NCBI GenBank assembly: GCA_003488415.1
Contig: DNLQ01000190.1
Location: 685 to 11,562, forward strand
DNA from: Ruminococcus sp.
GTDB lineage: Bacteria > Bacillota > Clostridia > Oscillospirales > Ruminococcaceae
Reading direction: 5' to 3'
Length of the DNA: 10,878 nt
Shown: one piece after another, positions 1 to 6,793 of the stretch
Layout of the letters: the number at the start of each line of letters is the position of its first letter
Position numbering within the stretch: position 1 is the stretch's first letter
Translations under genes and position numbers: made by a program
Notes under the pieces: model-generated
What the model saw: the letters and a program-made list of their open reading frames with translations, nothing else
Databases searched by the model: none
What the model was told of the DNA's origin: nothing

Positions 1-171
1 GCCCCCGGAGTTATCCGTCCAGCCTCCGGAATTATCCGTCCAGCCTCCGGAATTATCGCTCCAGCCCCCGGAGTTATCCGTCCAGCCTGTACCGGAGTTG
101 TCTGTCCATTCCGTAGCAGGATTGTCGTTCCAGCCGCCGGAGTAGTCTGTCCAGCCTGTAGTATCAGACCA
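1..171 (-). repeat. 21-bp tandem repeats encoding W-[TS]-D-N-S-G-G heptads
   Basis: On the plus strand the motif CCAGCC recurs at 19, 40, 61 and 82, a 21-base period, then at 106 after a 24-base unit. More degenerate copies extend to about 171. On the coding strand each unit reads W-T/S-D-N-S-G-G; older-looking variants include WNDNPATE and WTDYSGG. The units nearest the edge are almost identical in DNA, the outer ones have diverged. This suggests recent expansion toward the C-terminus, and the array probably continues outside the window. Confidence 0.9.
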
Positions 172-672
172 GCCCGTACCTCCGCCCGAGCTCCAGTCAT
201 TCGGAGCATCTGTGGGAGTATCCTGAGGCACATCACCATTCTGTGTAGGATCAGCAGCCGCTGTAGTCGTTGTACTGTAATCCACTCCGGGCATTATAGC
301 TATCGGTATCCTTCCGCTGTAGAACACGAAGCCCGAGCCCATAGTAACTGTGATGACGTAGTTTGTGTGTGAAGTAGAGACCGTTGAACCGGCAGGCTTG
401 GTCTTAGCCGCAGCAGTTGCAGTAGTGACTGCACCTTCCTGAGCGGTCGATGTCTCAACTGACGCAACAGCATTTGCACCGCCGTTTCCGTCATCCTGTC
501 TGTGTATACTCTCTCTGCCTATGCTCGTCATTATCTTCTCACTTGGGGTTATAGGGAACCTGACGAAGAAAAGCAGTACCAGCAGCGTAAGCAGCACGAA
601 TCCGGCGCATGATGTCACCGTAAGACGTGTGGACTTTTTAAGGCTGCCGTAGAATGTAGCTATCCTTTCCAT
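1..672 (-). CDS. Membrane-anchored protein with Trp-rich heptad repeats (C-terminus beyond left edge)
   Basis: I do not recognise this protein. Translating from the ATG at 672-670 gives 224 codons open to the window edge. The N-terminus (MERIATFYGSLKKSTRL) is basic and is followed by one hydrophobic segment at about residues 17-38, so it looks like a type II membrane anchor with the rest outside the cell. Then come a Thr/Ala-rich linker (about 60-100), a short beta-like stretch containing TNYVITVTMGSGFVFYSG, and from about residue 168 a Trp/Gly/Asp/Asn repeat region that reaches the edge. The start is supported by the anchor beginning directly after it; AAAGGA lies only 3 bases upstream and GGAG 14 bases upstream, so the ribosome site is not ideal. 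It has its own sigma-A promoter at 719-747 and is separated from sigG by a terminator. A cell-wall or surface role is inference from topology and repeats only. Confidence 0.8.
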   Translation of the reverse strand, partial: MERIATFYGSLKKSTRLTVTSCAGFVLLTLLVLLFFVRFPITPSEKIMTSIGRESIHRQDDGNGGANAVASVETSTAQEGAVTTATAAAKTKPAGSTVSTSHTNYVITVTMGSGFVFYSGRIPIAIMPGVDYSTTTTAAADPTQNGDVPQDTPTDAPNDWSSGGGTGWSDTTGWTDYSGGWNDNPATEWTDNSGTGWTDNSGGWSDNSGGWTDNSGGWTDNSGG

Positions 673-718
673 TTATCCTTTGCACTCTCCTGTCATTTAT
701 ATGTGTAGCTTACTATTT

Positions 719-747
719 ATTTTACAGCATATCGGTACAAAAGTCAA
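719..747 (-). promoter_or_regulatory. Sigma-A promoter for the Trp-repeat protein gene
   Basis: On the minus strand TTGACT (747-742), a 17-base spacer and TAAAAT (724-719) form a near-consensus sigma-A promoter. Transcription would begin near 712, giving a leader of about 40 bases before the ATG at 672. Confidence 0.82.
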
Positions 748-804
748 TGAAAATCAGGTGAAAACCCATAACAAAAATAATCTCTCACCCGCACGGGACT
801 TCAT

Positions 805-830
805 AAAAAATGCACAGTAGTCAGATACTG
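805..830 (-). terminator. Probable intrinsic terminator of sigG
   Basis: On the minus strand CAGTA (830-826) pairs with TACTG (819-815) across a six-base loop that contains the sigG stop codon (823-821). The hairpin is followed within five bases by six T residues (810-805). The stem is short, so termination may be weak, but the position directly at the end of sigG fits. Confidence 0.5.
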
Positions 831-1594
831 CCCCTTATACGGCTGATAACGCTCTTTTCCAGTCTTGAGACCTGAGCCTGGGAGATACCTATTTCTCCTG
901 CTACCTCGGTCTGAGTCTTTCCCTGGAGGAAACGTTTGCGGAGTATCTCTTTCTCTCTGCTGCCAAGCGCTTTGATCGCATCACGGACTGCTATCTCGTT
1001 CATAAGGCTCTCGATACCGTCCCTGTCACCTATCTGATCCATTATGGTCAGTGCGTCACCGGAGTCGCTGCACACAGGCTCGTAAAGGGAAACCGGATCG
1101 CTGATGCTCTCCAGGGCTATCACTACATCCGCACGGTTTTCACCTATCTCACGGGCTATCTCCTCAACGTCCGGCTCACGCTGGAGTGCGAATGTCAGCT
1201 TCTCCCGTGCCTGTATCGCTTTGTATGCAAGATCACGGAGAGAACGGCTGACCTTCACATGGGAACAGTCACGGAGATGTCTGCGGAGTTCGCCGGCTAT
1301 CATGGGGACGCAGTAGGTGGAGAACCTCACCTCCTTGGAGAGATCAAAGTTATTTATCGCCTTGATAAGTCCCACTACTCCTATCTGGAAAAGATCCTCT
1401 ATATCCTCTCCCCTGCCGGTAAACCGCTGTATCACGCTCAGTACAAGTCTCAGGTTGCCTTTTATCAGCTTATCCCTGGCAGCCTTACTGCCTGTCTCCC
1501 TGATCTCCCTCAGAAGCTGTATCTTTTCTTCCTCCTTCAGTACCGTGAGCTCAGATGTGTTTATCCCTGAGATGACTACTTTATTGTAAGCCAT
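821..1594 (-). CDS. sigG: RNA polymerase sporulation sigma factor SigG (sigma-G)
   Basis: This is the late forespore-specific sigma factor, which directs RNA polymerase to genes expressed after engulfment during endospore formation. The 257 residues match the family's usual length (about 260). The N-terminal signature NKVVISGINTSEL closely parallels the NKVEICGVDTSKL of Bacillus SigG and separates it from SigF. Region 2 covers about residues 45-110 (GNLRLVLSVIQRF, DLFQIGVVGLIKAINNFDL, RFSTYCVPMIAGELRRHLRD), region 3 about 113-185, and region 4 about 205-255 with the helix-turn-helix TQTEVAGEIGISQAQVSRLE. All parts are intact. The ATG at 1594 has GGGG seven bases upstream. In Bacillus sigG lies behind spoIIGA-sigE; here it stands alone between two terminators, with a candidate sigma-F-type promoter in front, so it is probably monocistronic. 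Identification is very secure. Confidence 0.97.
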   Translation of the reverse strand: MAYNKVVISGINTSELTVLKEEEKIQLLREIRETGSKAARDKLIKGNLRLVLSVIQRFTGRGEDIEDLFQIGVVGLIKAINNFDLSKEVRFSTYCVPMIAGELRRHLRDCSHVKVSRSLRDLAYKAIQAREKLTFALQREPDVEEIAREIGENRADVVIALESISDPVSLYEPVCSDSGDALTIMDQIGDRDGIESLMNEIAVRDAIKALGSREKEILRKRFLQGKTQTEVAGEIGISQAQVSRLEKSVISRIRGSI

Positions 1595-1617
1595 TACATC
1601 GCCCCTTTCCTGATAAT

Positions 1618-1646
1618 CAGTGTTGCCTGTTTCAGACAGTTGATAC
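1618..1646 (-). promoter_or_regulatory. Candidate sigma-F/G-type promoter of sigG
   Basis: On the minus strand GTATC (1646-1642) is followed after 14 bases by GGCAACACTG (1627-1618). The second element resembles the GG-rich -10 recognised by Bacillus sigma-F (GGnnAnAnT), the first its -35 (GYATA, here with C at the last position). The implied start lies about 15 bases before the ribosome site GGGG. Bacillus sigG is transcribed by sigma-F, so the match is biologically sensible. No good sigma-A promoter is visible in this 123-base gap. The motif is short and the spacer slightly short, so this remains a candidate. Confidence 0.45.
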
Positions 1647-1649
1647 AGG
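1626..1649. promoter_or_regulatory. Imperfect dyad overlapping the sigG promoter candidate
   Basis: CCTGTTTCA (1626-1634), six bases, TGATACAGG (1641-1649): arms match at 8 of 9 positions. The dyad covers the -35 candidate and the first two bases of the -10 candidate, where a regulator would be expected to act. It could be an operator or chance. Confidence 0.4.
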
Positions 1650-1671
1650 AAAGATATGACATAGCGCAGAG

Positions 1672-1708
1672 AAAGGCCCCGAGCAGTACGGGACTGTCTC
1701 AGGGCTTT
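1672..1708 (-). terminator. Intrinsic terminator after the ligase-family gene
   Basis: On the minus strand AAAGCCCTGAGACAGT (1708-1693) folds back on ACTGCTCGGGGCCTTT (1687-1672) with a five-base loop, one mismatch and two single-base bulges, and is followed by TTTCTCT-like sequence. It begins 10 bases after the stop codon of the upstream membrane protein and separates that operon from sigG. Confidence 0.6.
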
Positions 1709-1717
1709 AAACGTTAT

Positions 1718-3145
1718 TTACCTGACCTTGCGGTTCAGCTCCACGCAGCCTGCGCCTGAAGCTGCCCAGAATATCGGAGAGAATGCAGTGTTGCTGCATC
1801 CCACCAGGAAGAGCAGCACTCCGCAAAGGGTAACTGCAAAGAATACTGCTCCGGTCACAGAGTTCTTTCTCTTCATGTTCCGGAAGCTCAGCACCAGTGC
1901 TGCCAGCAGCAGTACTACAAGCGCTATAAGCGAGGGAATGCCCCTTGTTGCAGCAGTATACAGGTATTCATTGTACACTCTGTCAAATGTGCCCTTATTG
2001 GTAAGGATCACATTTGTAATGTCATCTTCCTCTGTACCGCCGATAGTGGAGTCCTTGTAAAGCTGGGGGTAGACAAGCTGATCCGGGCCTGTTCCGGTAA
2101 TGGGGTAGTTGGAGATGATATTGAGTGTCTTGGAGTTAAGGGTATAATAAACATCGTATGTATCGTCCATATCCACTACAGAACTGTCAGGTTCGCCGCT
2201 GGACGAAAGACGGAGAAACGAATCCGCCCACCAGAGCATTCTGCCGTCATGAAGAGCATAGCCGTCAACATTGCCGACAGCTCCAGCCTGCACCAGTACT
2301 ATACCCACGGCTGCCGGTACGATGACCGCAAGCACGGAGGCTATACGTGCCTTTGCTTTCTTCGAGCTTATGACCGCTGCAACAGCAGCTATCACAGCAA
2401 AAGCAAGTCCGCAGAAGCCGATGAAGGAGTAAGTGAACACCATAACGAATGAGAAGAGGCAGGAGGAGATAAGACAGATAATACGGCTGATACGGCTATC
2501 AAACAGCACAGTTCCCACCATTGCAGCAGTCAGCGATAGACTCAGCAGCATTGCAAGAAAAAGCGGTGACTGTGCAAGTCCTGATGCGGCGTTGATATAT
2601 TTCTCCGAGGTGATCGCTGTAAAAGAACCGATCTCTCCGGTAAACACCTGGATAAGTCCCCAGACGGAATTGAGTATTCCTGCTGCTATCATGCCCCATA
2701 TGAACACCATAAACGTTTTTTCACGCTTGACAGAGATACCTGTTACGAAAAAGGAGAAATAGAACAGGATCGCAAGGAAACCCTCACCTCTTCCGGGAAA
2801 GCCGTTGAGTCCTACTGCAAAATCGAAGGAATTGATCATGGAAACTGCTGCCCACAGAACAACTGCTCCGAAGGCTGCAACGGGTACAGCAGTACGCTTC
2901 TCCACATACCCTTTCATAAATGCTATAAGCGTAAATATCATACATAAGATGCCTGACAGTGTAAGACCGGCTGAGGCAACGATAGCATAAGTCACTTTTG
3001 TACTGCACTCCGGTATTATCGCTGCAAGAGAGGTAGTGAAGCAGGCAGCAAGAAGTCCCCAGGCAGCCAGTTTAGAATACTTCTCTTCAGTGAGATTCAG
3101 TATGAAATTTGATTTTTCTGTTGAATTGAAAAGCTGTTTAGCCAT
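1718..3145 (-). CDS. O-antigen ligase / Wzy-family polytopic membrane protein
   Basis: Predicted 475-residue integral membrane protein with about 12 hydrophobic segments (roughly 27-44, 52-77, 88-105, 121-137, 144-167, 190-213, 219-237, 239-259, 268-285, 404-421, 430-449, 452-466). A large outward-facing loop lies at about 286-403. The loop holds NYPITGTGPDQLVYPQL and ends in DRVYNEYL (388-395), the spot where O-antigen ligase family proteins carry their R-x-H/Y-N-E-x-L signature. An early GRGEGFLAILFYF is also typical of Gram-positive members. Family members transfer or polymerise surface polysaccharide; the substrate here is unknown. The ATG at 3145 is preceded by AGGA at six bases, so I prefer it to an in-frame TTG at 3163 that overlaps the previous gene's stop. 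The protease stop lies only 14 bases upstream, which implies co-transcription. Confidence 0.8.
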   Translation of the reverse strand: MAKQLFNSTEKSNFILNLTEEKYSKLAAWGLLAACFTTSLAAIIPECSTKVTYAIVASAGLTLSGILCMIFTLIAFMKGYVEKRTAVPVAAFGAVVLWAAVSMINSFDFAVGLNGFPGRGEGFLAILFYFSFFVTGISVKREKTFMVFIWGMIAAGILNSVWGLIQVFTGEIGSFTAITSEKYINAASGLAQSPLFLAMLLSLSLTAAMVGTVLFDSRISRIICLISSCLFSFVMVFTYSFIGFCGLAFAVIAAVAAVISSKKAKARIASVLAVIVPAAVGIVLVQAGAVGNVDGYALHDGRMLWWADSFLRLSSSGEPDSSVVDMDDTYDVYYTLNSKTLNIISNYPITGTGPDQLVYPQLYKDSTIGGTEEDDITNVILTNKGTFDRVYNEYLYTAATRGIPSLIALVVLLLAALVLSFRNMKRKNSVTGAVFFAVTLCGVLLFLVGCSNTAFSPIFWAASGAGCVELNRKVR

Positions 3146-3159
3146 GTTCTTTCCTTTCT

Positions 3160-4824
3160 TCAATGCGAATTTCTTTTTATATCAAGGTAGCATACACCAT
3201 CCTCAATATCGCCTATTATTATCTCTATGCCGGTATCCACAGTCTCCCTTCCGTACTCATCGTACCAGCGGAATCCGGGGACGGATGAATCAATGACCGC
3301 ACCCGACCTGAAGAGGTTATCGCTGTCCTCTCCGGTATCGTTCACCAGTCTTATGAAACGGCGTCCACGGTCATTGTCGGTATACTCGTCATTGCCGGAG
3401 GAATATCTCCAGGTGTATACTCCGGTACTGTCATCCACCTCGGCACTGACATGGAAGATACGGACGCCCCTTCCGGTGCTTCGCCACCATGCGTCCTTCG
3501 GAAGGTTTTTGTTGTTGCTGCTCAGTCCCACAAGCTCCATTATGAAGAACTCGCAGCGGTAGTTCTCGTCATCATAGTTATCGTTGAAAAGTATTATACA
3601 GTTTCCGGTTTCTGTCTGAGCGTCCGTCAGTCCATACGTATGCGGCTCATCATACGGATAGATATTACATATCTGATACTCCTTGTACCAGCCCAGCATC
3701 AGCTTGGACAAAGCTCCGAAGTCACAGTTGGCATCATCCATCATCTCAAATCCTGCCGAGCCGTGAAGTCCCTCAAAGTCCTCTTCGCTGCCTTCGCTGA
3801 CATAAAGATAGTAATCGGGAAGTCCCATACAGTGTCCGAGTTCATGGATGTAGCTGGAAACGAAGTTATAGTGATCGGTCTCCGAGCTGATCTCAGCGTT
3901 GCCGACTATGATATGTCCGAGGCTCATGCGGTCGTCTATCATCGTCTTTGCCCCGCCGTACTCTCCGGCGGCAGGCCACCAGTTCTCAGCTCCGGCAGCC
4001 TCCGGGACTGAAATGAGTATCGAATCCACAACATCGTCGCCGTTTCCGTCATAGCCGGAGAAATCCATCCTGTTACGGAAGGAGCTTATGATCTCGTCGA
4101 TGAACTCTATGTGCCACCTATCTCCCTCGTAATAGGACTTCTCATGCTGAGTGGTATACCTATATGCCCTTCCCGAGAGCTTCATAGCACCCTTGGAGGA
4201 ACGCTTCAGGAATCCTCTGATGGACTCAAAAGGATAGTTTTCATCGGCAGGATCGCCCTTGCCGAAAACTGCTTTTTCTATCTGTTCTTCAGAGGGCGAG
4301 AAGCTGTACCTGCAATCCGGGAAATCCACGTAGAACACCAGGAGCTTTGCATCGTTCTGGGGCGGCATGGAACCGTACAGATCGTATATAGGTGCCCGGG
4401 CAGTTTCCGCCGGAGGCTCAAGGGGCGGCTTGTCGGTATAGGTCTGCTGCCACTTCCACACTGTCTCGGTAACGTTATCTGCTATCTCCCGGCGCATGAT
4501 GACGAGGTCGAAGGTGTCAATGACTCCGTCCCGGTTCATATCTGCCGTTACGAAATAGTCGCCGGACTGGAATCCGTCAGCTCCGTTTATACCTATGTAG
4601 CTGCCGTCTGTGCGGTAGCTGTTGCTGTCGGTGAGCTGCTTCCTGCCGAGAAGGTGATCTGAAAGTATATCAAGGTCTTCTCCGGTGAGCTTTCCGTCAC
4701 CGTTGAGATCGCCCATACACCCTATATTGTACCAGTCCCAGCCGGCATGAGCAGTCTGTGCCGGAAGCATTGCCAGCAGTACAGATACAGCCGCAGCAAT
4801 TGCAGGTATAGCTTTAAGTTTCAT
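3160..4824 (-). CDS. Secreted M6-type metalloprotease with N-terminal type I dockerin
   Basis: The 554-residue product starts with a clear signal peptide (MKLKAIPAIAAAVSVLLAML, likely cut after AHA27). A type I dockerin follows: calcium loops DLNGDGKLTGED (39-50) and DMNRDGVIDTFD (95-106), each with its helix. Dockerins bind cohesins on cellulosomal scaffoldins, so the enzyme is probably held in an extracellular complex. After a Pro-rich linker (about 130-145) comes an immune-inhibitor-A-like (M6) catalytic domain: the zinc motif HELGHCMGLPD (327-337; H327, E328, H331, D337) and, after it, a probable Met-turn FEMMDD and the LSKLMLGW segment characteristic of this family. The two calcium loops are 56 residues apart, some 20-25 more than usual. 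The ATG has AAGGAG eight bases upstream. It is followed at 14 bases by the ligase-family gene. Substrate unknown. Confidence 0.9.
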   Translation of the reverse strand: MKLKAIPAIAAAVSVLLAMLPAQTAHAGWDWYNIGCMGDLNGDGKLTGEDLDILSDHLLGRKQLTDSNSYRTDGSYIGINGADGFQSGDYFVTADMNRDGVIDTFDLVIMRREIADNVTETVWKWQQTYTDKPPLEPPAETARAPIYDLYGSMPPQNDAKLLVFYVDFPDCRYSFSPSEEQIEKAVFGKGDPADENYPFESIRGFLKRSSKGAMKLSGRAYRYTTQHEKSYYEGDRWHIEFIDEIISSFRNRMDFSGYDGNGDDVVDSILISVPEAAGAENWWPAAGEYGGAKTMIDDRMSLGHIIVGNAEISSETDHYNFVSSYIHELGHCMGLPDYYLYVSEGSEEDFEGLHGSAGFEMMDDANCDFGALSKLMLGWYKEYQICNIYPYDEPHTYGLTDAQTETGNCIILFNDNYDDENYRCEFFIMELVGLSSNNKNLPKDAWWRSTGRGVRIFHVSAEVDDSTGVYTWRYSSGNDEYTDNDRGRRFIRLVNDTGEDSDNLFRSGAVIDSSVPGFRWYDEYGRETVDTGIEIIIGDIEDGVCYLDIKRNSH

Positions 4825-4850
4825 ACCATCAGCTCCTTAAACCGTTGTGT

Positions 4851-4881
4851 AAAAAATGCGGACGGGAGATACCGTCCGCAT
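4851..4881 (-). terminator. Strong intrinsic terminator of rny
   Basis: On the minus strand ATGCGGACGG (4881-4872), a six-base loop and CCGTCCGCAT (4865-4856) form a perfect 10-bp stem, followed by a run of T residues down to 4851. It starts eight bases after the rny stop codon. There are only 26 bases between its T run and the start codon of the next gene. Confidence 0.92.
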
Positions 4882-4888
4882 AGATCGC

Positions 4889-6475
4889 TTATTTTGCGTA
4901 GTCAGAAACTCTGCTCTCACGAATGAGGTTGACCTTGATCTGGCCGGGATAATCCATTTCAGTCTCGATCTGCTGAGCGATCTGACGTGCCACAATGACC
5001 ATCTTCTCATCGTTGATGACCTCGGGAACGACCATGATCCTGACTTCACGTCCTGCCTGTACGGCAAAGCACTTCTCAACGCCCTCGTAGGACTTGCAGA
5101 TCTCCTCGAGCTTCTGCAGACGCTTGATGTAGCTTTCGTAGTTTTCACTTCTTGCGGCAGGTCTTGCAGCGGAGATAGCGTCGGCAGCCTGAACGATACA
5201 GGCGATGACTGTTCTCGGCTCAACGTCATTGTGATGAGCCTCAACAGCGTGGATGACTACAGGACTTTCATTGTACTTCTTACATACGTCAACACCGATC
5301 TGAACGTGTGAGCCTTCGATCTCTGAGGTAAGAGCCTTACCTATATCGTGAAGGAGACCTGCACGTCTTGCAACGTTGGCGTCAACTCCCAGTTCTGAAG
5401 CAAGCACTCCGCAGAGCTTGGATACTTCTATGGAGTGATCCAGGACGTTCTGTCTGTAGCTTGTACGGAACTTCAGACGTCCCAGGAGCTTGATAAGCTC
5501 GTGATTGAGACCGTGTACGTTAGTCTCGATAACTGCACGCTCACCTTCCTGCTTGATACGGTACTCCACCTCACGGCGAGCCTTATCCACCATTTCCTCA
5601 ATACGTGTGGGGTGGATGCGTCCGTCAGCAATGAGCTTTTCCAGAGCGATCCTTGCTACCTCACGGCGGATCTGATCGAAGCATGAAAGAGTGATAGCCT
5701 CGGGGGTGTCGTCGATGATAAGATCGACACCGGTAAGTGTTTCGAGGGTACGGATATTACGTCCCTCACGTCCGATGATCCTGCCCTTCATTTCATCATT
5801 GGGCAGGGGAACGACTGAAACGGCAGCTTCTGATACCTGATCTGCTGCTACCTTAGCGATAGCAAGGGAGATGTAGCTCCTTGCCTTCTCGTTGCACTCG
5901 TCCTTGAGCTGCTGCTCATAGTTCTGGATCTTGACGGCTTTCTCGTGAACGAGGTCGTCCTCCAGCTTTGAGATTATGTATTCCTTTGCCTGGTCTCTTG
6001 TAAATTCAGAGATTCTCTCGAGGACATCAAGCTGGCTTTTCTTGATCTGCTCAGCCTCCTTGAGTTTTTCATCGGCGGACTTTATCTTCTGGTTGAGAGA
6101 GTCCTCCTTCTTTTCAAGGTTATCAGTCTTCTTATCGAGATTCTCCTCCTTCTGCTGCATACGTCTTTCCTGACGTGACAGCTCTGCTCTGCGATCCTTG
6201 ATCTCCTTATCCGCCTCACTGCGGAGCTTATGGATCTCGTCCTTGGCTTCGATAAGGGCGCTCTTCTTCTTATTGTCTGCGTCCTTCTCTGCATCGTCTA
6301 CGATACGTTTTGCCTGTTCCTCTGCGGAACCGGTTATGGCTTCTGCATCACGCTTGCGCTTTTCTACACCGTCGATCACACCCTGTGTATAGAACTTGGT
6401 CTTACACATATTATATACGACGAAAGCGGCTATAACTGCTCCAAGTAAAAGTCCTATGATTATTCCAAGAATCAT
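4889..6475 (-). CDS. rny: Ribonuclease Y, membrane-bound endoribonuclease
   Basis: RNase Y starts mRNA decay in many Firmicutes by endonucleolytic cleavage at the inner face of the membrane. The 528 residues match the family (about 520). Layout: an N-terminal membrane helix (about 2-21, MILGIIIGLLLGAVIAAFVV); a long charged coiled coil (about 35-200); a KH RNA-binding domain with GRIIGREGRNI (231-241); an HD phosphohydrolase domain with the metal pair H376-D377 in GLLHDIGK; AHHND at 413-417; and a conserved C-terminal region ending IRESRVSDYAK. All domains are intact. The ATG at 6475 is preceded by AAGGAGG at 12 bases, longer than usual; an out-of-frame ATG at 6485 sits too close to the same ribosome site. 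It lies downstream of strong leftward promoters and ends in a strong terminator. Identification is secure. Confidence 0.97.
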   Translation of the reverse strand: MILGIIIGLLLGAVIAAFVVYNMCKTKFYTQGVIDGVEKRKRDAEAITGSAEEQAKRIVDDAEKDADNKKKSALIEAKDEIHKLRSEADKEIKDRRAELSRQERRMQQKEENLDKKTDNLEKKEDSLNQKIKSADEKLKEAEQIKKSQLDVLERISEFTRDQAKEYIISKLEDDLVHEKAVKIQNYEQQLKDECNEKARSYISLAIAKVAADQVSEAAVSVVPLPNDEMKGRIIGREGRNIRTLETLTGVDLIIDDTPEAITLSCFDQIRREVARIALEKLIADGRIHPTRIEEMVDKARREVEYRIKQEGERAVIETNVHGLNHELIKLLGRLKFRTSYRQNVLDHSIEVSKLCGVLASELGVDANVARRAGLLHDIGKALTSEIEGSHVQIGVDVCKKYNESPVVIHAVEAHHNDVEPRTVIACIVQAADAISAARPAARSENYESYIKRLQKLEEICKSYEGVEKCFAVQAGREVRIMVVPEVINDEKMVIVARQIAQQIETEMDYPGQIKVNLIRESRVSDYAK

Positions 6476-6504
6476 AACAGTGCATTACCTCCTTTTCCAA
6501 AAAT

Positions 6505-6524
6505 TAGTTTGTATTATCAAACTA
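6505..6524. promoter_or_regulatory. Perfect 7-bp dyad just upstream of the rny ribosome site
   Basis: TAGTTTG (6505-6511), TATTAT, CAAACTA (6518-6524). Read on the minus strand its loop supplies a -10-like GATAAT (6518-6513). It may be a promoter-overlapping operator, or an RNA hairpin in the rny leader close to AAGGAGG at 6494-6488. No good -35 partner is visible (TTACCG at 18 bases is the best), so a local rny promoter is only a possibility. Confidence 0.4.
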
Positions 6525-6529
6525 TTACT

Positions 6530-6549
6530 AAAAAGGCGGTAACTGCCGC
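6530..6549 (-). terminator. Small hairpin with T-tract in the rny leader
   Basis: On the minus strand GCGG (6549-6546), six bases, CCGC (6539-6536), then C and five T residues (6534-6530). This is a minimal terminator-like structure between the 51-residue ORF and rny. With only four G-C pairs it probably attenuates rather than stops transcription, or has no function. Confidence 0.3.
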
Positions 6550-6637
6550 AATATTTAATTTCTCCATGATCTAAACGTGTTAAAACAGATAGTCTGCGTT
6601 CACTCCTTTGCCTTTCGCTCACGACATCTGCCAGAGA

Positions 6638-6793
6638 TCATCCGTCATCGGCGGAGCGGATCGCATGGTACGCCCATCTACGGCACGGTGCGCCGCAGCA
6701 CAGAGCATCCTTGTCATAGGTGCAGAGAGATGTCCTGATATCAGGGAGATCCGGAACGGCCATATCCTTTATTATCATGCACAACTCTTTCAC
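6638..6793 (-). CDS. Candidate 51-residue Cys-rich small protein upstream of rny
   Basis: A GTG at 6793 preceded by GGAGG at five bases opens a 51-codon frame ending at TGA (6640-6638). The peptide is not recognised. It contains five cysteines, four of them clustered as C24-x7-C-C-x3-C37 within LCTYDKDALCCGAPCRRW, and no signal peptide or membrane helix. The ribosome site is the best in this 800-base gap and the DNA is GC-rich compared with the AT-rich flanks, as expected for a gene. In-frame ATGs at residues 6 and 11 are alternative starts. The same frame stays open for about 50 codons past the TGA, but that part has non-coding composition. The strand also forms many local hairpins, so a structured RNA is a serious alternative. 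A non-ATG start, short length and unknown homologues keep confidence moderate. Confidence 0.42.
   Translation of the reverse strand: MKELCMIIKDMAVPDLPDIRTSLCTYDKDALCCGAPCRRWAYHAIRSADDG

Noticed and set aside
1..171. CRISPR-like array at the left edge
   Set aside because: The repeats are directly tandem with a 21-base coding period and no unique spacers; they encode a protein repeat.
3146..3163. TTG start at 3163 for the ligase-family protein
   Set aside because: It overlaps the previous stop codon and lacks a ribosome site; the ATG at 3145 has AGGA six bases upstream.
3451..4662. Long plus-strand ORFs of 183-186 codons opposite the protease gene
   Set aside because: They lie wholly antisense to a gene with clear catalytic and dockerin motifs, have no convincing ribosome sites, and show no recognisable domain.
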